64,000 bases of DNA from Jiella pacifica (GTDB lineage Bacteria; Pseudomonadota; Alphaproteobacteria; Rhizobiales; Rhizobiaceae). The translations under genes were made by a program, and so were the position numbers. The notes under the pieces were generated by a model. The model was not told the origin of the DNA and ran no database searches. It was given only the letters and a program-made list of their open reading frames with translations. Below are positions 36,537 to 45,547 of this stretch, piece by piece; position 1 is the stretch's first letter, and every line of letters starts with the position of its first letter. The stretch is from positions 124,001 to 188,000 of the forward strand of contig NZ_JAAAMG010000003.1 of the NCBI RefSeq assembly GCF_010500815.1. Direction: 5' to 3'.

Positions 36537-38548
36537 CCACCTCCGCACCCTCGGCACCTGCGGCCAGGATCACCGGCGTCGCCCTGGCGCTGGCGGTCTT
36601 GGGCGCGGCTGCGCTTGCGGCCGGATGGGACCCGCGGGTGACGCTCGACGTCGTGCGGCTCGGCTTGTTCGACCCGCCGGGCGACGTCTTCGCGGCGGTG
36701 ATGTTCCACTATGCGACGCTGCCGCGGCTCGTCGTCTCGCTGCTCGCCGGCGCCTCGCTCGGACTGGCGGGCGCGGCGATGCAGGCGGTGTTGAGAAATC
36801 CGCTGGCATCGCCCACCACGCTCGGCGTTGCCACCGGAGCCCAGTTTGCGCTGGCGCTGGCAGCGCTCGCCGGCCCCGCGGCGGCGTTCCTGCCCCGCGA
36901 GGCCTGGAGCTTCATCGGCGCCATCGGTGCCGGCGGCCTCGTCTATCTGATCGGCAAGCGGCACGACTTCGAGCCGGCGCGGCTCGCCCTTGCCGGCATG
37001 GCGATCAGCCTGTTCCTCTCCGCCGCCTCCGCCGCGCTCGTCCTGTTCAACGAGCAGCAGCTCGCCTTCCTGTTCCTGTGGGGATCGGGCCATCTCGCCC
37101 AGTCGGACTGGACGGGCGTCGTCGTTCTCTTCGCCGCTTTCCTCCTCGCCGCCGCCGCGCTCGTCGCGGCCTCCCGGGTGATCGGGCTGCTCGCCGTCGG
37201 CGACACGCTGGCCGAAAGCCTTGGCCTGAAGACCGAGACGGCGCGCCTTGCGATCCTCATCGTAGCGGTGGCGCTGACCGCCGCGGTGGTGGCGGAGGTC
37301 GGCATCGTCGGCTTCGTCGGGCTGGCGATCCCGGCGGTCGTCCGGCTCTGCCGGCCGCGTTCGGTCGCCGTGACGCTCTTGGCCTCGGCCGGCCTCGGAG
37401 CCCTCGCCTTGTTTGCCGCCGATGCGCTCGCCCAGCTTCTGTCCGGGTCGAGCGGCCGGCTCGTTCCGGCCGGCGCGGTGACGGCGCTGTTCGGCGCCCC
37501 GGTCCTGTTCCTGCTGCTTGCCCGCACGCGGCTCGCGAGCCGCCCGAAGCCGGCGGCGAAAATCTCGGTCGGGACGTTCCACGATGCCGGCCCCGGCCTG
37601 TTCCTGCAACTCGCGATCGTCCTCGGTCTCCTCGCCCTGGCCGCCCTGACGATCGGCCGGACCGGCGCCGGCTGGGAGCTGCTCGATCCCGCCCGCGACG
37701 GCACGCTGCTCCTCGCCAGGCTGCCGCGGGTCCTCGGCGCAGGCCTCGCCGGCGCGGCGATCGCGCTGTCCGGCCTCCTCGTCCAGAAGATCGTCGGCAA
37801 CGACCTTGCGAGCCCCGAGCTGCTCGGCATCAGCGGCGGCGCGGCGGCGGCGATCGTCCTCGCCGCCCTGACCCTCGGCGTCCTGTCGCGGACGACGCTG
37901 CTTCTCTGCGGTTTTGTTGGCGCGATCGGCGCGACGCTCATCGTCTTGTGGTTCGCCCGCCGGCACAGGGATCAGATCGCCGCCGTCCTCCTTGCCGGCA
38001 TCGCCCTCGGCGTCTTCCTCGATTCCATCGTCCGCATCGCCCTGGCCAACGCCTCGATGCAGGCGGTCTCGCTGCTCACCTGGCTGTCCGGCTCGACGGT
38101 ACTGGTCTCGCTGCCCGAAACGCTCTGGCTCGCCGTCTTCCTGGCGCTGGCGCTCGGCCTCGTCCTCGCCGGCAGCCGGGCGATCGCGCTGCTCGATCTC
38201 GGCGCCGAACTGCCGCAGTCGCTCGGCCTGAAGGTGCGCGCGGTCCAGGCCGCGACGCTGATCCTCGCCGCCCTGCTCGCCAGCGCGGCGACGATGGTCA
38301 TCGGGCCGCTCAGCTTCGTCGGGCTCATCGCGCCGCATCTGGCCCGGCTGTTCAGGACCCGGCTGTTCGCGCAGCATGTCGTCGCCACGGTCCTCTTCGG
38401 CGCCATCGTCATGGTCGCGTCGGACTTCGTCGGCCGGGTGGCGATGAGCCCCTGGCAGCTGCCGGGCGGTCTCGTCGCAGGGCTGTTCGGCAGTCTCGGC
38501 TTCATTCTTCTGGCCGGACGCCAGGAGAGGCGGGCAGGCGCCCGATGA
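36533..38548 (+). CDS. fhuB: Double-length iron-siderophore permease, probable CTG start
   Basis: A 671-residue inner-membrane protein made of two FecCD permease units in tandem (about 1-330 and 340-671), the FhuB architecture; E. coli FhuB is 660 residues. Marks include LGLAGAAMQAVLRNPLASP in the first half, LVQKIVGNDLASPELLGISG in the second and GLIAPHLARLF near the end. No ATG, GTG or TTG lies near the expected start: the frame offers only an ATG at 36290, deep inside fhuD, and a TTG at 36599 that would delete most of the first membrane helix. A CTG at 36533 overlaps the fhuD stop (CTGA) with GGAG 8 bases upstream and gives the expected length. Confidence 0.85.
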   Translation: MTTSAPSAPAARITGVALALAVLGAAALAAGWDPRVTLDVVRLGLFDPPGDVFAAVMFHYATLPRLVVSLLAGASLGLAGAAMQAVLRNPLASPTTLGVATGAQFALALAALAGPAAAFLPREAWSFIGAIGAGGLVYLIGKRHDFEPARLALAGMAISLFLSAASAALVLFNEQQLAFLFLWGSGHLAQSDWTGVVVLFAAFLLAAAALVAASRVIGLLAVGDTLAESLGLKTETARLAILIVAVALTAAVVAEVGIVGFVGLAIPAVVRLCRPRSVAVTLLASAGLGALALFAADALAQLLSGSSGRLVPAGAVTALFGAPVLFLLLARTRLASRPKPAAKISVGTFHDAGPGLFLQLAIVLGLLALAALTIGRTGAGWELLDPARDGTLLLARLPRVLGAGLAGAAIALSGLLVQKIVGNDLASPELLGISGGAAAAIVLAALTLGVLSRTTLLLCGFVGAIGATLIVLWFARRHRDQIAAVLLAGIALGVFLDSIVRIALANASMQAVSLLTWLSGSTVLVSLPETLWLAVFLALALGLVLAGSRAIALLDLGAELPQSLGLKVRAVQAATLILAALLASAATMVIGPLSFVGLIAPHLARLFRTRLFAQHVVATVLFGAIVMVASDFVGRVAMSPWQLPGGLVAGLFGSLGFILLAGRQERRAGAR

Positions 38549-38628
38549 AGACGCAACCGGACCTGAAGCCCGAGCCGACCGCGGCTCGAAACACCCATCG
38601 TCGCTCCTTGTCGATGTTCGAAGGATAA
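38545..38628 (+). CDS. 27-residue ORF, HmuP/HemP-like remnant
   Basis: An ATG at 38545 overlaps the permease stop (ATGA) and opens a 27-codon frame, MKTQPDLKPEPTAARNTHRR then SLSMFEG, ending 5 bp before the SIP gene. The end resembles the start of the hemin-uptake protein HmuP/HemP (an SR-L-FEG type step before a conserved REI..H..YRLR..GKLIL block), but that block is absent because a TAA follows. It may be a truncated HmuP or a small coupled peptide. No strong ribosome site; coupling to fhuB would be needed. Confidence 0.4.
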   Translation: MKTQPDLKPEPTAARNTHRRSLSMFEG

Positions 38629-38633
38629 AGAAG

Positions 38634-39668
38634 ATGACGTTTCCCGCCACTGCGACCGGCCAGGCGACGCGCCCGTTTCCGGAGACCCTGATCGGCGATC
38701 TTGCCGCCGAGATCGCCGAACATGGCTACTCCCTCACCCGGCAGCAGGATGCCCTTGCCGTCGCCCTGCCGGTCGGGCGGATCGAAGCGAAGGTGAGCGG
38801 CAACGACTTCGAGGTCCTGATCGCGGCCACCGACGTCGGCAAGATCCACGAGATGCGCGAGGCGCTCCTGCATCTCCTCGACCACGCGGCCCCGCAGCTG
38901 TCGGACCGCATGTCCTGGCGCGGTGATCTGCCGAGCGGCATCTTCCCGCCGAACTTCCGCACGGCGCGCTTCATCTCAAGGGAGCGGATCTCGCCGAACT
39001 TCCTGCGCCTGACGCTCCGCTGTGAGGTCGCGTCCGGCCTCCGGGGCGGCGGCATGCATTTCCGCCTGGCGATCCCGCCGAAGGACCGTGCGCCGGTCTG
39101 GCCGCGCCTCGACGCGGGCGGCCGCACCGTCTGGCCGAAGGGCGAGGATGCGCTGCATCGCCCGGCCTACACCTTCGTCGAGATCGATCCGGACGAAGGA
39201 CGCTTTTCCTTCGATCTCTATCTTCACGAGGGCGGGCTCGCGACGACATGGGCCATGTCCGCTCGGCCGGGCGAGGAGGTGGGCGTCGCCGGACCGGGCG
39301 GTGGAGATCTGCCGCCGGGCGACTTTCTGCTGATCGCCGGGGACGAGACGGCGCTGCCGGCGATCCGTCGCATCCTCGAGTGCTCGCCGGCTGGCCGGCG
39401 CGGGCGGGTCTTCGTCGAACTCGGCGATCCGGCCGATCGGATCGAGATCGCCGCGCCCGCCGGCATGCAGGTCACGTGGCTCACCCGCGGCGAAGGTCCG
39501 GGCCTGTGGGACGAGGTCCTCGCCGTGCCGTTTCCCGGTGCGGACGAGAGCCGCTTCGTGTGGATCGCCGCCGAGCGGGACGTCGCCCGCAAGGCGCGTC
39601 TGCATTTCCGCGACGGGCTCGGTGTACCCTTGGAACAGACTTATATCTCGGCCTACTGGACGAAGTGA
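38634..39668 (+). CDS. Siderophore-interacting protein with N-terminal DUF2218 domain
   Basis: A 344-residue cytoplasmic flavoprotein that likely reduces the imported ferric chelate to release iron. Residues about 15-90 match DUF2218 (LAAEIAEHGYSLTRQQDALA, MREALLHLLDHA). The FAD-binding SIP domain follows (ISPNFLRLTLRCE, RPAYTFVEIDPDEGRFSFDL, then HEGGLATTWAMSARPGEEVG) and the SIP C-terminal domain (LLIAGDETALPAIRRIL). The Shine-Dalgarno AAGGATAAAGAAG precedes the ATG at 38634. Last gene of the siderophore operon. Confidence 0.93.
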   Translation: MTFPATATGQATRPFPETLIGDLAAEIAEHGYSLTRQQDALAVALPVGRIEAKVSGNDFEVLIAATDVGKIHEMREALLHLLDHAAPQLSDRMSWRGDLPSGIFPPNFRTARFISRERISPNFLRLTLRCEVASGLRGGGMHFRLAIPPKDRAPVWPRLDAGGRTVWPKGEDALHRPAYTFVEIDPDEGRFSFDLYLHEGGLATTWAMSARPGEEVGVAGPGGGDLPPGDFLLIAGDETALPAIRRILECSPAGRRGRVFVELGDPADRIEIAAPAGMQVTWLTRGEGPGLWDEVLAVPFPGADESRFVWIAAERDVARKARLHFRDGLGVPLEQTYISAYWTK

Positions 39669-39858
39669 CGGGACTTCTTGGGCCGCGTCGAAGACAGGAT
39701 TGACCAAGCTGCTGCTTGTCGGCCGGACTGCGACGAGATTCCCGTCCGTGCGGAGGTTTCGTCGCCCTTCAGCGCAAATCGAAGCATTTCGCAAAGTCTT
39801 CCTTAGGGAATATCTGGGATCGTTTCCGGCGATCGTCAGCCCGACCGGAGCACTTTGG

Positions 39859-41355
39859 ATGACCTTACGTCAAAATGGCATGGGTTCGCGCCGAGGCGTG
39901 CTCGGGGCAATGCGGCGCCTTGCGAAGGCCGACGCCGGCAATTTCGGCATCATTCTCGGGCTGTCCGCCGTCCCGCTGATCGTCGCCATCGGCGGGGCGA
40001 TCGACTATTCCAATGCGCTGCGGGAAAAGGCGGGCGTCCAGGCGGCAGCCGATGCCGCCGCCCTCAGTGCCGCGAAGTTTTCGGGAACGGACGAGAAAGC
40101 GCGCACGGCGCGGGCCGACATGTTCTTCAAGGCCAATCTCGATGCGGAGATCGACATCAAGTCGACCTCCCTCAAGAAGGTCGATGGTTCGTGGGTGTAC
40201 GATGCGAGCTTTTCCATGCCCACGACCTTTCTCGGGCTGATGGACGTCAAGAAGCTCGACATGTCGGTCCAGTCGGCGGTCAAGCAGTCGGATACTCCCC
40301 TCGACATCGTGCTGGTTCTCGACTCCACCGGGTCGATGCAGAACTACGGCAAGATGGCGCAGCTCCAGGCGGCGGTGCAACTGTTTCTCGACAATTTCGA
40401 GGACGCCGCGGGGGCAGCGAAGATCCAGGTCGCGATGATCCCCTTCGACACGCAGATCAAGATCCAGAATGCGAGCATGACCATGCTCGCCACGCCGAAA
40501 GCCCAGTGCGACTATCTGTCTTCGCCCGACAAGGCCAATTGCAAAGACGACGAGAAGGGCTTCCTTCTCGGCACCTCCAAGACCTACCAACTCGGCAAGG
40601 ACAGTTCGTCGAAACGCTACATCCAGTATGTCTACGAGGCGAAGGACACGCCGGGACAGGTGCTGACGGTCACGCGCAGGACGGACAGCTGCCCCAGCGC
40701 ATCCTACAAGAAGTGCTCGAGTTCGACGTCGACGATCTATAGTCGGAGCATCACCAAGACGAAGGTCACCGGAAGCTATTCCGGCTGCATCCTCGACCGT
40801 TTTCAGCCCTACGACACGCAGTCCGACGCCGCCGTGTCGAGCAGCGTCGACACGCTCTATACCCGCGCCGCCGAATGCAGCGGCACGCTCCAGCCGGTCG
40901 TCGCTCTGACCGAGAACTTCGACACCCTCAGGACCGCCGTGAAGGCGCTCAAACCCTCCGGCAACACCAATATCGCCATCGGCGTCCAATGGGGAATGGA
41001 GGCGCTCGAAGGCGCATCGCCCCTCGTGGGCGCCAACATCGACGGCCGGACGAAGAAGATCATGGTCGTTTTGACCGACGGCGACAACACAGAGGACCGC
41101 TGGTACGACAGCTCGAACGCCTCTCAGATCGACGATCGGACGGAGATCGCCTGCGGCAATGCCAAGGCGATGAAAAATCCCGACGGGACCGACCTCGAAC
41201 TCTATTCCATCCGGGTGATCGACGGCAACGAGACGCTGCTCAAGCAGTGCGCCACGGACGAGGGCCACTACTACTCGGTCAAGAACGCGAACGAATTGAG
41301 TTCGGTCTTCCAGGACATCGCCGAGCGGGTGAAGAAGCTGCGCATCGTCAGCTGA
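39859..41355 (+). CDS. TadG-like pilus assembly protein with vWA domain
   Basis: A 498-residue protein with an N-terminal Tad/Flp helix (about residues 30-52, NFGIILGLSAVPLIVAIGGA) and the TadE/G hallmark LREKAGVQAAADAAALSAAK. The rest is a von Willebrand A domain with the MIDAS motif DSTGS (LVLDSTGSMQ) and later KIMVVLTDGDN. A cysteine-rich insertion (residues about 215-350) has several Cys pairs that could form disulfides outside the cytoplasm. The ATG at 39859 has GGAG 8 bases upstream. It is an orphan: no tad secretion genes lie nearby. It converges on the TRAP operon. Confidence 0.88.
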   Translation: MTLRQNGMGSRRGVLGAMRRLAKADAGNFGIILGLSAVPLIVAIGGAIDYSNALREKAGVQAAADAAALSAAKFSGTDEKARTARADMFFKANLDAEIDIKSTSLKKVDGSWVYDASFSMPTTFLGLMDVKKLDMSVQSAVKQSDTPLDIVLVLDSTGSMQNYGKMAQLQAAVQLFLDNFEDAAGAAKIQVAMIPFDTQIKIQNASMTMLATPKAQCDYLSSPDKANCKDDEKGFLLGTSKTYQLGKDSSSKRYIQYVYEAKDTPGQVLTVTRRTDSCPSASYKKCSSSTSTIYSRSITKTKVTGSYSGCILDRFQPYDTQSDAAVSSSVDTLYTRAAECSGTLQPVVALTENFDTLRTAVKALKPSGNTNIAIGVQWGMEALEGASPLVGANIDGRTKKIMVVLTDGDNTEDRWYDSSNASQIDDRTEIACGNAKAMKNPDGTDLELYSIRVIDGNETLLKQCATDEGHYYSVKNANELSSVFQDIAERVKKLRIVS

Positions 41356-41457
41356 TTCCACCCCGGCGGGAGGGTGCTTCCGAGGGTCCGACCCGCGGAG
41401 TCCGCTTTCCGAGGCTCGGACCGGGGTTCTTTGGCCGCGCCCGCGGCCCGGCCCGCC

Positions 41458-42792
41458 TCACTGCATGAACTGCAGGAGGACGTGCGAGATCTCCGGGAAG
41501 GCCGCGATGATCGCCAGGCCGACCAGGCTGGTGATGAGGAAGGGGATGGCGCCGAGGGCGATCTTCTCCAGCGACATGCGGGTGATGTTGGCCGCGACGA
41601 AGAGGTTGATCCCGACCGGCGGGGTGAACAGGCCGATGGCGAGATTGACCATCAGCGCCACGCCGAACCACACCGGATCCCAGCCGAGTTCGCGCACCAC
41701 CGGCAGGAAGATCGGCAGGGCGATGAACATGATGGTGATCGCGTCCATGAACATGCCGGCGATCAGCACCACCACCATGATGACGGCGAGGATGACCCAC
41801 TGGTTGTCGCTCATCGCCAGAAGGGCGCCGGAATATTTGCCGACGAGATCGTCGACCGTCACCACCCAGCCGAACAGGCTGGCGAAGGTGACGACCAGCA
41901 TGACGACGGCGGAGGAGGCGCTGGCCTCGACGAGGGCGGTATAGAGCGTCTTCACCGTCAGGCTGCGATAGATGACGAGGCCGACGAAGAGCGCATAGAC
42001 CGTCGCGACGATCGCCGCCTCCGTCGGCGTGAAGACGCCGGCATAGATGCCGCCAAGAATGACGACCGGCGTGAGCAGGCCCCAGAAGGCATCGAAGAAG
42101 GCGCGGCCGAGTCGAGCCGGATAGGACAGACCCGCATAGGGCTTTGGCGCGAGGGCGGCGAGGCCGCCGCCGGAAGCCGCGCGCGCCGCTGCGTGGCGGG
42201 CCTTGCCGGCGAAGGGCAGCGTCGCGATCATCAACAGGCCCATGACGAGACCCGGAATTATGGCGGCGATGAAGAGTTCGGCGATCGACGTCTCGGCGAT
42301 GACGCCGTAGATGACGAGACCGATCGAGGGCGGAATGACGATGGACAAAGCCGCGCCGGTGCAGACGAGGGCGGCGGCGAAGGGGCGGGGATAGCCGTCC
42401 TCCTCCATGCCGCGGATGATCAGCGGGCCGATCGCCGCGACAGAGGCGGGGCCGGAGCCGGAGACGGCGCCCCAGAACAGGCAGACCACCGTGCCGACGA
42501 CGCCCATGCCGCCGGGCAGGTCGCCGACCAGCACCCGGAAGAAGCGGATCATCCGTTCGGCGATGCCGACTGTGCCCATCAGGGCGCCGGCGAGGATGAA
42601 GAACGGGATGGCGAGCAGCGAGAACTTGGCGATGCCGCTGGCCAGGAGGTCGCCGACGAGGTCGAGGCCGAAACCGATCTCCCACATGGCCCAGAGCGAG
42701 GAGAGGCCGAGCGCGAAGGCGACGGGCACGCGCAGGGCGAGGAGCACGAAGAACAGGACGACCATCGCCGTGCCGGGATCGAGTCCGAGCAT
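41458..42792 (-). CDS. TRAP transporter large permease (DctM)
   Basis: A 444-residue channel subunit with about 12 hydrophobic helices; marks are VPVAFALGLSSLWAM, GAVSGSGPASVAAIGPLIIRG and FTPPVGINLFVAANITRM. The start at 42792 places the first helix at the N-terminus, 2 bp after the stop of the small subunit; upstream in-frame codons lie in dctQ. It is the last gene of a DctP-DctQ-DctM operon transcribed away from the iclR gene, so it belongs to the catabolic island to its right. Confidence 0.93.
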   Translation of the reverse strand: MLGLDPGTAMVVLFFVLLALRVPVAFALGLSSLWAMWEIGFGLDLVGDLLASGIAKFSLLAIPFFILAGALMGTVGIAERMIRFFRVLVGDLPGGMGVVGTVVCLFWGAVSGSGPASVAAIGPLIIRGMEEDGYPRPFAAALVCTGAALSIVIPPSIGLVIYGVIAETSIAELFIAAIIPGLVMGLLMIATLPFAGKARHAAARAASGGGLAALAPKPYAGLSYPARLGRAFFDAFWGLLTPVVILGGIYAGVFTPTEAAIVATVYALFVGLVIYRSLTVKTLYTALVEASASSAVVMLVVTFASLFGWVVTVDDLVGKYSGALLAMSDNQWVILAVIMVVVLIAGMFMDAITIMFIALPIFLPVVRELGWDPVWFGVALMVNLAIGLFTPPVGINLFVAANITRMSLEKIALGAIPFLITSLVGLAIIAAFPEISHVLLQFMQ

Positions 42793-42794
42793 CG

Positions 42795-43301
42795 TCAGAT
42801 CTCCCCCTTGCCGTCGCCGCGACCGTATTCGCGGGCGGCGCCGGCCGCGCGCCACTCGGCGATCCCCGCCTGGACGAGACGGATGGCGATCAGCGCGAAT
42901 CCGACCGGCAGGCCGAGCGAAACGTACCATTCGGGAATCTGCATGCCCGAGGAGGTGACGCCGCTCTGATACTGGTTCTGGACGAGATCGAACGTGTACC
43001 AGGCCGACAAAGCGAGCAGCAGGATCGACAGCGCCGCCGAGAACGCCACCGCCACCCGGCGGCCGCCCGGCGGCAGGAGGTCGGTAGCGAGCGTCACGGC
43101 CAGATGCTCGCCGCGCCGCGCCGCTATGGCCGCGCCGAAGACGGTGATCAGCAGAAAGCCGTCGAGCAGCAGCTCCTGCGTCGCGGCGAAGGAGTAGCTC
43201 GTCAGATAGCGCACCACGACATTGACGAATCCGAGCGCCGTCATGGCGAGGAAGATGCCGGCGCAGACGATCTTTTCCGCCTCGTCGAGGAGGTGACGCA
43301 T
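42795..43301 (-). CDS. TRAP transporter small permease (DctQ)
   Basis: A 168-residue protein with four predicted membrane helices. The conserved cytoplasmic segment FGAAIAARRGEHLAVTLATD (near residue 60) is the DctQ signature. The ATG at 43301 (MRHLLDEAEK) has GGAGG nearby (reading AGGAGGTG on the opposite strand). It couples tightly to dctM with a 2-bp gap. Confidence 0.9.
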   Translation of the reverse strand: MRHLLDEAEKIVCAGIFLAMTALGFVNVVVRYLTSYSFAATQELLLDGFLLITVFGAAIAARRGEHLAVTLATDLLPPGGRRVAVAFSAALSILLLALSAWYTFDLVQNQYQSGVTSSGMQIPEWYVSLGLPVGFALIAIRLVQAGIAEWRAAGAAREYGRGDGKGEI

Positions 43302-43422
43302 GATGGCTTCTCGGGTTGGTGAAAGTCGGGCCTCGCCGGCCCCGTCGGGTCTCTGCGGCGAAGCCACGGGGTCCTAAGGCCGAGAAGCGGCGGCGGCCGA
43401 CCGGTCGCCGCCGCTACCTGCC

Positions 43423-44439
43423 TCAGTTGGCGGGCTTGTCGCCGGCCGAAATCGTGTCCTGGAACAGCGCGACGAGATCCGGCCCGACCTTTGCGGCCCA
43501 TGTGTCGAAGGCCGGCTTCGTCGCCTGGCGGAACGCGTCGATCTCTTCGGCGCTCGGCTCGTAGACCTCCATGCCCTTTTCCTTCAGGAACTCCAGGCCC
43601 TTGGCGGTGTCCTCGCGGGTGACTTCCTTCTGGTAGGTCATCGCCTGCTCGGCCGCGTCTCGGACCATCGCCTGCTTCTCGGCGTCCCAACTATCCCACA
43701 GCTTCTGGGAAACGCCGATGAAGATCGGGTCGTAGGAGTAATGCCAGGGCGTGATGTACTTCTGCACCTCGTAGACCCGCTGCGGAATGATCACCGCGCC
43801 GATCGGGTTCTCCTGGCCGTCGACGACGCCCTGCTGCAGCGCCGAGAACGTCTCGGTCCACTGCATCTGCTGCGGATTGGCGCCGAGCGCGTTCATCACG
43901 TCGATATACATCGGCCCGGCGACGCGCATCTTCAGGCCCTTCATGTCGGCGGGCGCCTTGATCGGATGGACGTTGTTGGTCACCTCGCGAAAGCCGTTCT
44001 CGCCCCAGGCGAGGACGACGATGCCCTTCTTCGCCATGATCTCGGTCATCCGCTCGCCCGGCTCGCCCGCCGTGGTCGCGTCGACGTCGTCATAGTCCGA
44101 ATAGAGGTAGGGCAGCGAGAACACCGCCATCTCGGGCACCAGCGGGGTGACGTTGATCGCCGAGGTGACGACGAAGTCGAGGGCGCCGCGGCCGACCATC
44201 TCGGCCTGCTTCATCTGGTCGCCGCCGGTCAGCTGGGCGTTCGGGAAGATCCTGACGTCCATCTCGCCGTTCGAGCCCTTCTCGAGCAGCTCGTTGAACT
44301 TCTCGGCGCCCTTCTGCCAGGTCGTGGTGTCGTTGGTGTTGTGCGACAGGCGGAACGTCTCGGCGAGTGCCGGCGTCAGTGCGGTCGTCGCGAAGGCGGC
44401 GACGACGGCCGCGGCGGCGGTGAGATGCTTCAGTTTCAT
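43423..44439 (-). CDS. TRAP transporter solute-binding protein (DctP family)
   Basis: A 338-residue periplasmic protein with a clear signal peptide (MKLKHLTAAAAVVAAFATTA, cleavage after PALAE). DctP marks are FNELLEKGSNGEMDVRIFPN, LTGGDQMKQAEMV, LKMRVAGPMYIDVMNALGAN (with the carboxylate-clamp arginine) and QQGVVDGQENPIG. GGGAGGAAG precedes the ATG at 44439. As the first gene, it is divergent from the iclR regulator with two operator-like palindromes between them. The ligand should be a carboxylate handled by the thiolase/ligase genes. Confidence 0.92.
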   Translation of the reverse strand: MKLKHLTAAAAVVAAFATTALTPALAETFRLSHNTNDTTTWQKGAEKFNELLEKGSNGEMDVRIFPNAQLTGGDQMKQAEMVGRGALDFVVTSAINVTPLVPEMAVFSLPYLYSDYDDVDATTAGEPGERMTEIMAKKGIVVLAWGENGFREVTNNVHPIKAPADMKGLKMRVAGPMYIDVMNALGANPQQMQWTETFSALQQGVVDGQENPIGAVIIPQRVYEVQKYITPWHYSYDPIFIGVSQKLWDSWDAEKQAMVRDAAEQAMTYQKEVTREDTAKGLEFLKEKGMEVYEPSAEEIDAFRQATKPAFDTWAAKVGPDLVALFQDTISAGDKPAN

Positions 44440-44531
44440 AGGCTTCCTCCCAGAATGGACAGCTGCCCGGCGTGCATGAAAGCCTCGCCGGGCAAATGCG
44501 GACTGCGACGTCGGCCAGCTCTCCTCCAGAG

Positions 44532-44546
44532 GTCCACAATGTGGAC
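44532..44546. promoter_or_regulatory. Palindromic operator copy 1
   Basis: GTCCACAATGTGGAC is a perfect palindrome apart from the central base. A second copy lies 92 bp to the right. Both are in the 247-bp gap between the divergent dctP and iclR genes, with this copy nearer the TRAP operon. IclR proteins bind such 15-bp palindromes, so this is probably the regulator's site on the TRAP side. Confidence 0.7.
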
Positions 44547-44638
44547 AGCCGATGTCGCCAAGGTGGCGCAAGTTGCCATCCCGGCCCGGCGCTTGCAAGT
44601 TCATTTCGGTTCCGCGACAATGATCGCGGCAAATAGAT

Positions 44639-44653
44639 GTCCACAATCTGGAC
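44639..44653. promoter_or_regulatory. Palindromic operator copy 2
   Basis: GTCCACAATCTGGAC differs from copy 1 by a single base and so loses one palindromic pair. It lies 33 bp before the iclR start, a position suited to autoregulation and to control of the thiolase-ligase genes that follow. Confidence 0.68.
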
Positions 44654-44686
44654 GGTGGGTGCTTGGATACGCTGGAGAAGGCCACG

Positions 44687-45547
44687 ATGGAGAGCGGCGG
44701 GGCGCAGAGCGTCGACCGGGCGCTGACGCTGTTGTCGCTGATCGGCCGCCACTGCGAGAAGGGGGCGACGCTCGCCGCCATCGTCGAGGAGAGCGGGTTG
44801 AACCGCCCGACGGCGCGCCGGCTGGTCCTCGCTTTGATCCGCTCGCGCCTCGTCGAGCAGGACGCCTTGACGCGCCGCTATTTCCTCGGCGAGGAGGCCT
44901 ACGTCCTCGGCGTTCTGGCCTCGCACCGCTTCGGCTTTCTCGACTGCGCGCTCGAGAGCCTCGCAAACCTGTCGCGGATCAGCGGCGACACGAGTTTCGC
45001 CTGCGTCCGGCGCGGCGACTTTTCCGTCTGCCTGCACCGGGAGGAGGGCGCCTTCCCGATCCGCACCCATGCGCTGCTGCCCGGTCACCGTCATCCGCTG
45101 GGCGTTGGCGCCGGCGCGATGGCGATGCTGGCGGCGCTTTCCGATGGGGAGATCGGGCGTATCCTTGCCGCCAACGCCGACGCTCTCGCCGACGGATACC
45201 CGGCCTATACGCCCGATGCGGTGCAGGCCGACATCGCCTTCGCCCGCGACTGCGGCTATGCCCTTAATCCGGGCCGCGTCCTGACCAACTCCTGGGCGAT
45301 CGGCATGGCCGTGCGCTATCCGGACGGCCATGTCGCCGGCGCCTTGTCCATCGCCGCGATCGACGGGCGGATGAGCGAGCCGCGCCAGAGCGAACTCTTT
45401 CGGCATCTCGGAGCCGAGGTCGCGAAGGTCGAGGCCCGACTGCGGCGACGCTTTGCGCCGCCTGCGGCGAACGCTCGGCCGGCAGCCGAAATCGCGCCCG
45501 CCGGGGCGCCCCGCCAAACCGTTTTTCTGGGAGGTATCGGATCATGA
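44687..45547 (+). CDS. IclR-family transcriptional regulator
   Basis: A 286-residue regulator: N-terminal winged helix (residues about 7-67: SVDRALTLLSLIGRH, TLAAIVEESGLNRPTARRLV) and C-terminal IclR ligand domain (GDTSFACVRRGDFSVCLHRE, HPLGVGAGAMAML, VRYPDGHVAGALSIAAI). IclR proteins usually control aromatic or short-chain acid catabolism. The ATG at 44687 has GGAGAAGG upstream; a TTG at 44663 is also possible. Its stop overlaps the thiolase start by ATGA, so it heads the catabolic operon and is divergent from the TRAP operon. Confidence 0.92.
   Translation: MESGGAQSVDRALTLLSLIGRHCEKGATLAAIVEESGLNRPTARRLVLALIRSRLVEQDALTRRYFLGEEAYVLGVLASHRFGFLDCALESLANLSRISGDTSFACVRRGDFSVCLHREEGAFPIRTHALLPGHRHPLGVGAGAMAMLAALSDGEIGRILAANADALADGYPAYTPDAVQADIAFARDCGYALNPGRVLTNSWAIGMAVRYPDGHVAGALSIAAIDGRMSEPRQSELFRHLGAEVAKVEARLRRRFAPPAANARPAAEIAPAGAPRQTVFLGGIGS

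Noticed and set aside
32661-36557. A 1298-codon open frame on the minus strand opposite the siderophore operon
   Set aside because: It is the antisense shadow of four clear genes; composition is rich in Arg, Asp, Val and Gly, and no domain is visible.
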